From positions 5,890,001 through 5,954,000 of the forward strand of contig NZ_CP154796.1 of assembly GCF_039566955.1 (NCBI RefSeq): 64,000 bases of DNA. The letters run 5' to 3'. Of the stretch, positions 25,206 to 33,049 are shown one piece after another. The notes under the pieces are model-generated. The model saw only the letters and a list, made by a program, of their open reading frames with translations. It did not search any database and had not been told where the DNA came from. Source of the DNA: Micromonospora sp. DSM 45708. GTDB lineage: Bacteria; Actinomycetota; Actinomycetes; Mycobacteriales; Micromonosporaceae. The position numbers and the translations under genes were made by a program. Each line of letters opens with the position of its first letter. The stretch's first letter is position 1.

Positions 25206-25391
25206 CGGATCCCCGCGCCCCGGGTTGGCCTTCCCCACTGCTGACTCCGACCCGGATCAGTCGAACGGACCCGCTGCCGTGCGGCGCCGAGGTCCCGGGC
25301 GACGGTCACACCGTACTCCCGCGTGACGCCGCCGCGCGACCGGCGCCCACCGGACCACGAGGGCACCGACGGCTGACGAGCCGGTCGCGGG

Positions 25392-25430
25392 AGCGTACGC
25401 TTGCGGTGTCGCTCGGGACCCCGGTGGCTG
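25392..25430 (+). promoter_or_regulatory. Shared stress element, copy 2 (upstream of lapA-like operon)
   Basis: AGCGTACGCTTGCGGTGTCG followed by CTCGGGACCCCGGTGGCTG. It sits in the 457-bp gap between the divergent GAF-ANTAR genes and the lapA-like gene, about 230 bp upstream of that gene. It is the copy most similar to copy 1. I see no other feature in this gap except some Arg-rich open frame without support. Confidence 0.6.
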
Positions 25431-25665
25431 ACAGTTCGCCGCCGGCGGACGCATCCCACCGATCGAGGTCCCCGTTGTTGGTTACCCACCGCACGGCATG
25501 CACCGGTCAGGTCCTCGGATCCCCGCCGCATTCCCGACCAGGCACCTCCCTCGCACCAGCACGTCGGACCGCGACAGTCCGTCGCAGGCCCGCCATCATC
25601 CGGGCGCGCCAGCGCACCACGGCGTCCAGGCGCGCCAGGTCCTCATCGGAAGGCGGCGGTTCGTG

Positions 25666-26103
25666 ATGACCGCACCCCGGAACAATCATGTTCGATTCCT
25701 CCCGCCAGACGGCCGCAGCGGCACCGATGCTTCTCGTGCGAGGCCCCGGCGGCCGGCGGTGAAGCGCTCACGGGTCGGAGGCGTGTGGGTCGCCGCCGTG
25801 GTGTTCGCGTTCGTGCTCCTGCTGCTCCTGATCTTCGTACTGCAGAACGGGCAACGTGCCGAGGTGTCGTTCCTCGGCGCACACGGCACCCTGCCGATGG
25901 GAGTGGCGCTGCTGCTGGCCGCAGTCTTCGGGGTCCTTCTCGTCGCCCTGCCCGGCACCGCCCGGATCGTACAGCTGAGGATGTTCGACCGCCGTCCCGT
26001 CACGCAGCCGGTCGGTCCGCACGGGCCCGGCCCGACTCCCCCGTCGTCGACCGGCATCGCTGCCGTCCCGCTGCCGCCCCGCCCACCCCGTGCGGACGGA
26101 TGA
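25666..26103 (+). CDS. LapA (DUF1049) domain membrane protein
   Basis: A 145-aa protein with two membrane helices (VWVAAVVFAFVLLLLLIFVLQNG and MGVALLLAAVFGVLLVALPG) and the family's QNGQRAEVSFLG turn between them. The Pro-rich tail (PVGPHGPGPTPPSS...) would be cytoplasmic. LapA-domain proteins act in envelope assembly in Gram-negative bacteria; the actinobacterial role is unknown. GTG 25663 directly before ATG 25666 follows a GGAAGGCGGCGG site. It leads a three-gene operon with DUF5994 and a stomatin-like protein, with gaps of 3 bp and a 4-bp overlap. Confidence 0.82.
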   Translation: MTAPRNNHVRFLPPDGRSGTDASRARPRRPAVKRSRVGGVWVAAVVFAFVLLLLLIFVLQNGQRAEVSFLGAHGTLPMGVALLLAAVFGVLLVALPGTARIVQLRMFDRRPVTQPVGPHGPGPTPPSSTGIAAVPLPPRPPRADG

Positions 26104-26106
26104 GCC

Positions 26107-26685
26107 ATGTCCGTCAACACGCGACGAGCCGCCGCGACCCCCGCGTCGGCTACGTCCGCGCCTCGGCTCGTCCTCGCCCCGACCCGGGACCGGGCGGTCC
26201 TGGACGGCGGGTGGTGGCCGAGGTCCTGGGACCCGGCCGTCGAACTCCCCGGCCTCGTCCTCGCCCTGTCCGAACGCCATGGTCGGATCCGGCATCTCAT
26301 GCTCAACATCCACGCCTGGGAAAGCCGGTTCCGCCGGTTGACCGTCGGACCGGACGTGATCCGGATCGGCTGGTTCGACACCCTCGACCCCGCCCTGCTG
26401 GTCGCCACCACCGGCCGCGACGTCCAGGTCGACCTGCTGGTGGTGCCGCCCGCCACGCCACGGACGGCAGCCGAGTGGGCGATGGCAACCGCCGCCGACC
26501 CGACCAACCTCAGGCGCGCGCCCGACATCCTGGCCAGCGCACCGGTCGGGCCCCAGGCCGCAGCGGCGACCGGCTCCGCCGCAGACGCGGTGTGGGACAA
26601 CGAAGGTGGCAGCACCGCTCCGATCGGCCGCCGCCCCGTCAATGACTTCTTCACCACCCCTCCCCGGACCGGAGTGCCCGCATGA
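26107..26685 (+). CDS. DUF5994 family protein
   Basis: A 192-aa soluble protein of the actinobacterial DUF5994 family, recognised by RLVLAPTRDRAVLDGGWWPRSWDP, LVLALSERHGRIRHLMLNIHAW and GWFDTLDPALLVATT. The family occurs widely in Micromonospora and Streptomyces, usually single copy, and is of unknown function. The C-terminal 40 residues are disordered (Ala/Gly/Pro-rich, then RPVNDFFTTPPRTGVPA). It starts 3 bp after the lapA-like gene and its stop overlaps the next start (ATGA), so the three are translated together. Confidence 0.78.
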   Translation: MSVNTRRAAATPASATSAPRLVLAPTRDRAVLDGGWWPRSWDPAVELPGLVLALSERHGRIRHLMLNIHAWESRFRRLTVGPDVIRIGWFDTLDPALLVATTGRDVQVDLLVVPPATPRTAAEWAMATAADPTNLRRAPDILASAPVGPQAAAATGSAADAVWDNEGGSTAPIGRRPVNDFFTTPPRTGVPA

Positions 26686-27569
26686 ACGCTCTGCAGACCG
26701 TCATCGTGATCGCGATCGTGGCGATCGGCGTCATCGGTCTCGGCACCGCCGCCCGAGCGGTGCGGGTCGTCCAGCAGTACGAGCGTGGGGTGGTGTTCCG
26801 CTTCGGTCGGGTGCGCGACGGCACCCGCGGCCCGGGCCTCACCCTGATCGTCCCCGGGGTCGACCGGCTGGCGAAGGTCAATCTCCAGATCACCACCATG
26901 AGCGTGCCCGCTCAGGACGGCATCACCCGCGACAACGTCTCCGTACGCGTCGACGCGGTCGTGTACTTCCGCGTCGTCGACCCGGTCAAGGCGCTGGTGA
27001 ACGTGCAGAACTACCTGTACGCCGTCTCCCAGGTCGCGCAGACCTCACTGCGCGCGGTGATCGGCCGCGCCGACCTCGACGAGCTGCTCTCCGACCGGGA
27101 CAAGCTCAACGCCGAACTCACCGGCATCATCGACGCACCCACCGACGGTCCGTGGGGAGTCAAGGTCGAGCGCGTCGAGGTCAAGGACGTCGCGCTGCCG
27201 GAATCGATGAAACGCTCCATGTCACGTCAGGCCGAGGCCGAGCGTGAACGCCGGGCCCGGGTCATCGCCGCCGACGGTGAGTACCAGGCCGCCGAGAAGC
27301 TCGCCCTGGCAGCCGCCACCATGGCCGCCGATCCCGCCGCGCTGCAACTGCGACTGTTGCAGACGGTGGTGGAGGTCGCTGCGGAGAAGAACAGCACCCT
27401 CGTCATGCCGTTCCCGGTCGAATTGCTGCGGTTTCTCGACCACGCGACGCCCCCGCCGGCGCCGGTCGTCGCGACCCGTCCCCGGGTAGCGGAGACAGCG
27501 ACGATGCCGGATGTCCGGCGGATCCTCCCCGAATCCGAGCCCACGACGGCCGCGGTGCCGGTGGGCTGA
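26682..27569 (+). CDS. Stomatin/SPFH (slipin-type) membrane protein
   Basis: A 295-aa SPFH/band-7 protein anchored by one N-terminal helix (TVIVIAIVAIGVIGLGTAA). The band-7 domain reads YERGVVFRFGRVRDGTRGPGLTLIVPGVDRL, then QDGITRDNVSVRVDAVVYFRVVD and VLYAVSQVAQTSLRAVIGRADLDELLSDRDKLN, followed by a coiled-coil (EAERERRARVIAADGEYQAAEKLALAAATM). Slipins oligomerise into membrane scaffolds. ATG at 26682 overlaps the upstream stop. The C-terminal tail is Pro-rich and may be disordered. Bacterial slipins often sit with NfeD proteases; none is seen here. Confidence 0.9.
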   Translation: MNALQTVIVIAIVAIGVIGLGTAARAVRVVQQYERGVVFRFGRVRDGTRGPGLTLIVPGVDRLAKVNLQITTMSVPAQDGITRDNVSVRVDAVVYFRVVDPVKALVNVQNYLYAVSQVAQTSLRAVIGRADLDELLSDRDKLNAELTGIIDAPTDGPWGVKVERVEVKDVALPESMKRSMSRQAEAERERRARVIAADGEYQAAEKLALAAATMAADPAALQLRLLQTVVEVAAEKNSTLVMPFPVELLRFLDHATPPPAPVVATRPRVAETATMPDVRRILPESEPTTAAVPVG

Positions 27570-27585
27570 CCGACAGGAACGGCTG

Positions 27586-27620
27586 CTCGGCCCGGTGACC
27601 GCGTCGGTCACCGGGCCGAG
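27586..27620. terminator. Bidirectional terminator hairpin, 15-bp perfect stem
   Basis: CTCGGCCCGGTGACC (27586-27600) and its exact reverse complement (27606-27620) flank a 5-nt loop (GCGTC). It lies between the convergent slipin and ECF-like genes, so it can stop both. No long U-tract is seen. Confidence 0.8.
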
Positions 27621-27636
27621 GCCCGCCGGCAGCCGG

Positions 27637-28056
27637 TCATCCGGTGGTCGGTGGAACCGACGTGCCGAGCAGTGCCGGCGGCTCGCCGTCCAGCGCGGCG
27701 ATCAGTTCGCGACCGACGAACTCGTCGTATCCGGCGCCGAGGGGCGGAGTGCGGCCATCGATCTCGCGAAGCCGTTCCGCGGCCCGGCGATCGGCGATGG
27801 CCGTCACCCACGCGAGACCATCGACCTGACCGGCGGCGCACCTCGGCGCAAGCTGCCACACCTCGACGAACACCGCCCGGGTCACCGCGACGGCGACCGA
27901 CGGGCGGCGCACCACCTCACACACCTGGATGAAGACCACGCGGACGAGACGGCGGTAGAGGCGACCGAAGGCGGCCCGGTCACGGTCGGCGACCCGCTTG
28001 ACGAGGTCGTTCACCGATTCTGGACCGGGGACGACGTAGACAGGGGAAACAGGCAT
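27637..28056 (-). CDS. ECF sigma-like protein lacking region 4
   Basis: A 139-aa protein from ATG 28056, with CAGGAG 7 bp upstream. It resembles region 2 of SigK-type ECF sigma factors: NDLVKRVADRDRAAFGRLYRRLVRVVFIQVCEVVRRPSVAVAVTRAVFVEVWQLA, with WVTAIADRRAAERLRE after it. Normal ECF factors have about 180-200 residues with a C-terminal helix-turn-helix; here the protein ends in a Pro/Gly tail (PPALLGTSVPPTTG) and lacks region 4. It could be a regulatory decoy or a shortened sigma factor. It is not obviously broken by a stop or frameshift. Confidence 0.65.
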   Translation of the reverse strand: MPVSPVYVVPGPESVNDLVKRVADRDRAAFGRLYRRLVRVVFIQVCEVVRRPSVAVAVTRAVFVEVWQLAPRCAAGQVDGLAWVTAIADRRAAERLREIDGRTPPLGAGYDEFVGRELIAALDGEPPALLGTSVPPTTG

Positions 28057-28364
28057 CCGATGCTCCTGGTGGTGTGCCTGCGGCTGAGGCACCACCAGGG
28101 ACCAGGGCGGCCGTTCCGCCCCACCCTACGCCATCGCGCCGGCCATCGAAGGTGGTCCTCAGCCGCAGTTGACCGACCGCCGTGGAGGCGGTGCACCGGC
28201 ACCGCCCGCGACATCCCTCACGGGTCGTCGCGGGCGGCGCCGATGCCGGGTTGCCGCGCCGCGCACCGGGTGCACGGCGCGGGCCCGGTCACCGTGCCCG
28301 GCTGCGACGAGAACCTCGAAGCGACCGGGCACGATGGCTCCTGGCGGCCGGATCAGGGCGGCCC
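28057..28364. other. Intergenic region with two GC hairpins
   Basis: Two hairpins: GCCCGCGAC (28204-28212) with GTCGCGGGC (28227-28235), and CCGCGCCG (28254-28261) with CGGCGCGG (28275-28282). They lie downstream of the universal stress gene on the minus strand and probably terminate it. The rest shows no gene. Confidence 0.5.
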
Positions 28365-28850
28365 TCAGTCGCTCCCGACCTCGTCGACCGTCCGGTCCGT
28401 CGACGGAACGACCACCACCGGGCACGACGCGTGCTGTACGCAGTGCTGGGTGACCGAGCCGAGCAGCATCCCGGCGAAGGCTCCGTGTCCGCGGCTGCCC
28501 ACCACCAGCAACTGCGCCCCGTCCGCGGCGTTCAGCAGCACCTGGGCCGGATGCCCGCGTACCACGTGGGTGGTGAACTGGACGGGCGCACCGCCGCCGG
28601 CCACGTCTGCGACCGCCTCCACCAGCATCTTCTCGGTGATCGCCGCGATGCTCACATCCTCGAACACCGCGGGCGACCACCCGTACGCGAATGCGTACTC
28701 CGCCGGGTCGTGCCAAGCGCCCACCACGTCGACCCGCGCGTCGCTCAGCTCCGCCTGGGCCACCGCCCAGCGCAGGGCGATCCGTGAGCCCGGTGATCCG
28801 TCGACTCCGACCACGATGCACCGGTCATGCTCCTCGGCCTGGTCCGTCAC
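28365..28850 (-). CDS. Universal stress protein (UspA family)
   Basis: A single USP domain of 161 aa. The ATP-binding signature G-2x-G-9x-G(S) is present at GSRGHGAFAGMLLGSVTQH, and the N-terminal strand VVGVDGSPGSRIALRWAV is canonical. GTG 28850 is preceded by GAGGAG at a suitable distance; GTG 28877 is an alternative. It lies just downstream of a DoxX gene on the same strand and probably shares its promoter element at 29727. USPs of this type are induced by starvation or hypoxia in actinobacteria. Confidence 0.88.
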   Translation of the reverse strand: MTDQAEEHDRCIVVGVDGSPGSRIALRWAVAQAELSDARVDVVGAWHDPAEYAFAYGWSPAVFEDVSIAAITEKMLVEAVADVAGGGAPVQFTTHVVRGHPAQVLLNAADGAQLLVVGSRGHGAFAGMLLGSVTQHCVQHASCPVVVVPSTDRTVDEVGSD

Positions 28851-28887
28851 GTCGAGCTCCTCTCGGGAGGCTGTCACCTGAGGTCGT

Positions 28888-29553
28888 CTACTTCAGCCAG
28901 CCGGTGCGTCGCACCAGCGGGATCCGGGCCCCGAAGGTGCCCAGACCGAGGGTGTCGCCGGCACCCGACAGGGCCAGGACGACCAGCACGGCGGCGTAGA
29001 CGAGGTGGTCGTCCATGAACGGATTGTTCGCCGGGGGGAGGACGACGGTCCACATCATCAGGGTCAGCAGTGCTCCGGCGCCGGCCGCCAGCCGCATCGC
29101 GACGCCCAGGAGCAACGCGACGCCGATGGCGAGCAGGGCGCCCATGAACAGGACATCGGTCAGGGCGACGCCGGCGATCGAGTGGTAGAAACCGGCGAAC
29201 GGGCCCGTTGCCGCGGATCCCAGGAATCCCTTCGTCGGGCTCCCTCCGTTGACCCAGGACTTCGCGGCGGTCGTGTCATGCCCCAGGCCGAACGCCTTGT
29301 CCAGGAACGCCCACAGGAATATCCAACCCAGCGCGAGGCGGATGCCCGCGAGCAGGTACCGCACCGTGGCGTTGACCCGCGGGTCGCCCCCGGTCGCTGC
29401 CCTCGCCACGGCTCCACCGGCTCGGTCCGGCCCGACACCCACCGACTCGGCGCCGGGCCGGTGTGCGGAGGCGTCCGGTACCAGCAGCGCCAACCCGGCG
29501 GCCGGCACGGCGTTCCGTAATGCTGCATTGTGGTTCCTGGCGATGTAGGCCAT
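28888..29553 (-). CDS. DoxX-family membrane protein
   Basis: A 221-aa membrane protein. After a basic/Ala-rich head of about 60 residues come the DoxX helices: YLLAGIRLALGWIFLWAFLDKAFGLG, VLFMGALLAIGVALLLGVAMRL and AGALLTLMMWTVVLPP, then DDHLVYAAVLVVLAL. DoxX/DoxD proteins take part in quinone- and thiol-linked redox processes. ATG 29553 follows AAGGAATGTGAGTG. Its stop lies 37 bp before the universal stress gene, so the two are likely co-transcribed from the divergent promoter region at 29.7 kb. Confidence 0.8.
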   Translation of the reverse strand: MAYIARNHNAALRNAVPAAGLALLVPDASAHRPGAESVGVGPDRAGGAVARAATGGDPRVNATVRYLLAGIRLALGWIFLWAFLDKAFGLGHDTTAAKSWVNGGSPTKGFLGSAATGPFAGFYHSIAGVALTDVLFMGALLAIGVALLLGVAMRLAAGAGALLTLMMWTVVLPPANNPFMDDHLVYAAVLVVLALSGAGDTLGLGTFGARIPLVRRTGWLK

Positions 29554-29726
29554 CGCACTCACATTCCTTGTTCTGCTCGTCACGCGGTGCCGCGGCCTGC
29601 TGGACACGGGTGGGTCGGCGCCGGCACAACATCCGATGCGACGGACGACGTGGCCTCGGCACCTGGCGGGAAAGCCGCTGGACGTCGGTCTCGACATCGA
29701 GCGGACCGGAGGCGGCGGCGGGCGGT

Positions 29727-29766
29727 CAGCCACCGGGGACCCGAGCGACATCCTCACCATACGCGC
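29727..29766 (-). promoter_or_regulatory. Shared stress element, copy 3 (upstream of DoxX-USP)
   Basis: Read on the minus strand: GCGCGTATGGTGAGGATGTC then GCTCGGGTCCCCGGTGGCTG. It is the most divergent copy in its 5' half but exact in the CTCGGG..CCCCGGTGGCTG core. It lies 174 bp upstream of the DoxX start and 85 bp from copy 4, back to back. Confidence 0.6.
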
Positions 29767-29851
29767 TGCCGTACGAAAAGGCGGCGGGAGAATCGGCGGC
29801 ACCAGGCATCACCGGTACCGGTCCGCTGGTCCTCGTCACCGGTCCCACCGG

Positions 29852-29890
29852 AGCGTAGGCTCAACGTGTCGCCCGGGCCCCCGGTGGCTG
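29852..29890 (+). promoter_or_regulatory. Shared stress element, copy 4 (upstream of Acg nitroreductase)
   Basis: AGCGTAGGCTCAACGTGTCG followed by CCCGGGCCCCCGGTGGCTG. It lies 183 bp upstream of the Acg-type gene, pointing towards it. Together with copy 3 it gives a divergent regulatory region for two redox/stress operons. Confidence 0.6.
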
Positions 29891-30072
29891 TCCCACCCAC
29901 CGCAAGGCCGGCCCTTCCTGACGGTTGCCGACCCGAGGACGGCCCACTCCCCGGCCGGAAGACAACCCTCAGCGGACGCGGTGCCACCCCTCCCCTCTCC
30001 TCGCCCACGCGGGCCCCTTGCGACCAGCCGGTACCGGTGACCGCGCGAGAAGGCCCGAGAAGGGACCTCGTC

Positions 30073-31167
30073 GTGCCCACGCAGACTCACCCGACCGGCA
30101 GTGGATCCATGACCCAGGCGCTGGTCGATGCGGCCACCGTCGCGGGCCACGCGCCGTCGATCCTCAACACCCAGCCATGGCGGTGGCGGATCGCCCGGAA
30201 CCGGCTGGACCTCTTCATCGACCACGACCGGGTCCTCGACAGCACCGACCCCGACGCCCTGCTCGCCACGCTGAGCTGCGGAGCCGCGCTGCACCACGCC
30301 CGGATCGGCCTGGCCGCGCAGGGCTGGCACGTCACCGTCGCCCGGATGCCCGACCCGGCCGACCCCGGCCATCTGGCGCGACTGCGCGTCGACGGGCGGG
30401 CACCCGTCGAGCTCCAGGCCGTCCGCCGTACGCACACCATCCGGCTCCGGCGCACCGACCGCCGTCCCGTCACCGGCCTTCCGGTCGGGTCCGACGATCT
30501 CGGGGCGATCAGCGCGGCGGCACGGGCTGAAGCGACGTTGCTGCACGTCCTGCGACCCGATCAGGTGGTGGATCTCGCCGCCGCGACGAGCCATGCCCAG
30601 GAGACAGAGACCGCCGAGCCGGCGTGGCAGGCGGAGCTGGCGTACTGGACCGGCGGCTCCCGGCCGGCGGGCACCGGCATTCCCGACACCGCGATTCCGC
30701 TCCATGCGCCGCAGACGACCGTGGCCGGGCGCGACTTCGGCCACCACGGCGACCTGCCCGTCAGCACCGGACACGACCACAATGCCACCTACGCGGTGCT
30801 CTACGGCCGCGCCGACCAGCCGATGGACTGGCTACGAGCGGGCGAGGCCCTGTCGTCGGCCTGGCTCACCGCGACCGAACTCGGCGTGTCCGTACTCCCG
30901 ATCAGCGCCCCCGTCGAGGTAGCCGACAGCCGGCAGACCATCCGGAGGCTTGTGGCCAACCTCGGACACCCGTACCTGGTGCTGCGCTTCGGCATGCTCG
31001 ACACCGACGACCCGGGACCGGCGCACGCACCGCGACTGCCGGCCGACCAGACCATCGACCGACCTCCGCCGGCGGACTTCCGCTCCTGCACGGCTCCGGT
31101 CGGAAGACCAATCAACCGGAAGGGCGACGGTCGGCATGAACCCACGTCACCACCGGCACCCCGCTAA
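30073..31167 (+). CDS. Acg-family nitroreductase-like flavoprotein
   Basis: A 364-aa protein resembling Mycobacterium tuberculosis Acg (Rv2032), a nitroreductase-fold protein with a swapped FMN-site lid. Signature regions are DAATVAGHAPSILNTQPWRWRI, SCGAALHHARIGLAAQGW, RRTHTIRLRRTDRRPVTGLPV and GRDFGHHGDLPVSTGHDHN. Acg genes in mycobacteria belong to the DosR hypoxia regulon. GTG 30073 follows AGAAGGGACCTC; the next ATG (30109) is also in frame. Its last 32 bases overlap the DUF1003 gene. A promoter element shared with other stress genes lies 183 bp upstream. Confidence 0.85.
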   Translation: MPTQTHPTGSGSMTQALVDAATVAGHAPSILNTQPWRWRIARNRLDLFIDHDRVLDSTDPDALLATLSCGAALHHARIGLAAQGWHVTVARMPDPADPGHLARLRVDGRAPVELQAVRRTHTIRLRRTDRRPVTGLPVGSDDLGAISAAARAEATLLHVLRPDQVVDLAAATSHAQETETAEPAWQAELAYWTGGSRPAGTGIPDTAIPLHAPQTTVAGRDFGHHGDLPVSTGHDHNATYAVLYGRADQPMDWLRAGEALSSAWLTATELGVSVLPISAPVEVADSRQTIRRLVANLGHPYLVLRFGMLDTDDPGPAHAPRLPADQTIDRPPPADFRSCTAPVGRPINRKGDGRHEPTSPPAPR

Positions 31168-31573
31168 CCAGTACCGGCTCGACCACCGCACCTCCGGACA
31201 ACGGCTGGCCGACTCGGTCATCTCGATCTTCGGCTCCTGGCGATTCATCATCATCCAGACCGGCATCGTGGTCGCCTGGATAGCCGCCAATGTCGTCGCC
31301 GTGCTGCACCGCTGGGACCCCTACCCGTTCATCCTGCTCAACCTGCTCTTCTCCACCCAGGCCGCCTACGCCGCCCCCCTGATCCTGCTGAGCCAGAACC
31401 GCCAGGCCGACACCGACCGGGTGAAGGCCGAACATGACTACCAGGTCAACCAGCTCGCCCTGCAGTACCTCATCGCCTGGCACCGCGACGCGCACGGCGA
31501 CACCTGCGACTGCGTGCGGCGGGCCGAACCGGTCGTCCGCGGCATACTCACCACACTTGCTCGGGATCTGTGA
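31136..31573 (+). CDS. DUF1003 membrane protein
   Basis: A 145-aa protein with two membrane helices (FIIIQTGIVVAWIAANVVAV and FILLNLLFSTQAAYAAPLILL) and the DUF1003 signature LADSVISIFGSWRFI ... WDPYPFILLNL ... QNRQADTDRVKAEHDY. A C-terminal region with HGDTCDCVRRAEP has two cysteines. Function unknown; such proteins are common near stress genes in actinobacteria. It starts 32 bp before the nitroreductase stop, so the two are translationally linked. Confidence 0.85.
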   Translation: MNPRHHRHPANQYRLDHRTSGQRLADSVISIFGSWRFIIIQTGIVVAWIAANVVAVLHRWDPYPFILLNLLFSTQAAYAAPLILLSQNRQADTDRVKAEHDYQVNQLALQYLIAWHRDAHGDTCDCVRRAEPVVRGILTTLARDL

Positions 31574-31792
31574 CACAGCCCCGGGCAGGTCAGACCCCGC
31601 CAGTAGTCACGGGCAGCCCACATGGCGCGAGTGACCGGCACAACCGCACAGGACAAACCGCACCTTTGCCGCATTGAGGCTTACACCCTCGATAAGGTCG
31701 TTCAGGGGCTTCCTTGCCACCCGACTCGGTCAGTTCCCCTACTGCAGTCCCTCTCCAGTCCTGAGGACCCGGAGTCAGTAGACGGGAACCTG

Positions 31793-32974
31793 ATGACGAT
31801 CGACCAAGCGGTAGGGCTGGCCCGGGAGGGCGAGGGGCCCCAGCGGGCGACCCTGTTGGAACTGTTTCTCGACCTGGTATTCGTCGCCGCACTCGCCCTG
31901 ACGTCTAGAACCCTGGCGCAGAATCTCGGCTGGGTGGGGGCCTTCCAGACCGTGGTGCTGCTGATGGCGATCTGGTGGGTCTGGTCGGTCACCGCGCTGG
32001 TGACCGACCTGTACCACACCCAGCGGCCACCCATCTTCGTCATGACGCTCTGGGTCATGCTCGGCACCGTCCTGATGGCTGGCTCGCTGCCCGGAGCCTT
32101 CTCCGATCACGCCCTGATCTTCGCGGGCGCATACGTGGCGATCCAGGTGGGGCGTGGCATCTTCCTCATCGCCGCGCTGCACGGCAGCAGGACGCGAGTG
32201 CGCTCCAGCCGGTTCACCTTCTGGTTCGTCGTGTCCGCAGTGCCGTGGCTCGCCGGCGGTCTCGTGGCGGGCACGGCGCGGGGTCTGCTGTGGGCCGCGG
32301 CGCTCGCCGTCGACTACGGGGCAGCCTGGCTCCGGTACCCCACGCCCCGGCTCGGTCGGGTACCTACATCCCAGTACACGGTGGCGGCCGACCACCTGGC
32401 GGAGCGCTACCAGCAGTTCTTCACTCTCGCCCTCGGTGATCTCATCCTCCTCACCACTCTGACCTACTCCGACAACGACGCGACGATCGGCCGCACAGCG
32501 GCGCTCGTGCTGGCCTTCGCCGTCAGCGTGCTGCTCTGGCAGATCTACGTCCACCGCGCCGGCGCCCTACTCAAGGCCACCATCGAATCCTCCCGAGATC
32601 CCGGCGGATTCGTGCGGTCCGCACCGAACACCCACCTGCTGATGGTGGCCGGCGTCGTCGCCGCCTCCGCCGGCTTCGAGGTCGTCATCACCCACCCCAC
32701 CGACCACACCACCCCCTGGCTGGCCGGCGTCATCCTCGGCGGTCCCGCGTTGTTCCTGGCCGGACGAGCCCGCTTCGAATACGAGGTGTTCAGCCGGGTG
32801 TCACCGTCCCGGCTGGTCGCGCTGCTCGTGCTGATCATCGCCGGCCCCGCTCTGCTGCTCGCACCCACTCTGGTGGCCGGGCTCACCGCCACCCTCGTCC
32901 TGGCGGGGGTCGCCATCGCGGACGGCGTCCGGGCCCGCGGCAACCCACCCGAGCAACCCAGACCCTCCATGTAG
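31793..32974 (+). CDS. Low temperature requirement protein A (LtrA) homologue 2
   Basis: Second LtrA-family membrane protein, 393 aa, clearly paralogous along its length to the one at 9.2 kb: shared RATLLELFLDLVFVAALAL, WWVWSVTALVTDLYHTQRPPIF, AERYQQFFTLALGDLIL and RARFEYEVFSRVSPSRLVALLVL. ATG 31793 aligns with the other copy's GTG start. Both copies have an IS110 element immediately downstream, here 75 bp after the stop. Function in cold or other stress is inferred only from the family name. Confidence 0.85.
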   Translation: MTIDQAVGLAREGEGPQRATLLELFLDLVFVAALALTSRTLAQNLGWVGAFQTVVLLMAIWWVWSVTALVTDLYHTQRPPIFVMTLWVMLGTVLMAGSLPGAFSDHALIFAGAYVAIQVGRGIFLIAALHGSRTRVRSSRFTFWFVVSAVPWLAGGLVAGTARGLLWAAALAVDYGAAWLRYPTPRLGRVPTSQYTVAADHLAERYQQFFTLALGDLILLTTLTYSDNDATIGRTAALVLAFAVSVLLWQIYVHRAGALLKATIESSRDPGGFVRSAPNTHLLMVAGVVAASAGFEVVITHPTDHTTPWLAGVILGGPALFLAGRARFEYEVFSRVSPSRLVALLVLIIAGPALLLAPTLVAGLTATLVLAGVAIADGVRARGNPPEQPRPSM

Positions 32975-33049
32975 CCGCGGGTGCAAGACCACTCAGACAA
33001 CGCCCCATCGGAAGCCGGGCCCTCGGCTGATCTTCAGCAGACGGAGTCT

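Noticed and set aside
28204..28282. CRISPR-like or structured RNA
   Set aside because: Two GC hairpins only, not repeated; best read as terminators after the universal stress gene.
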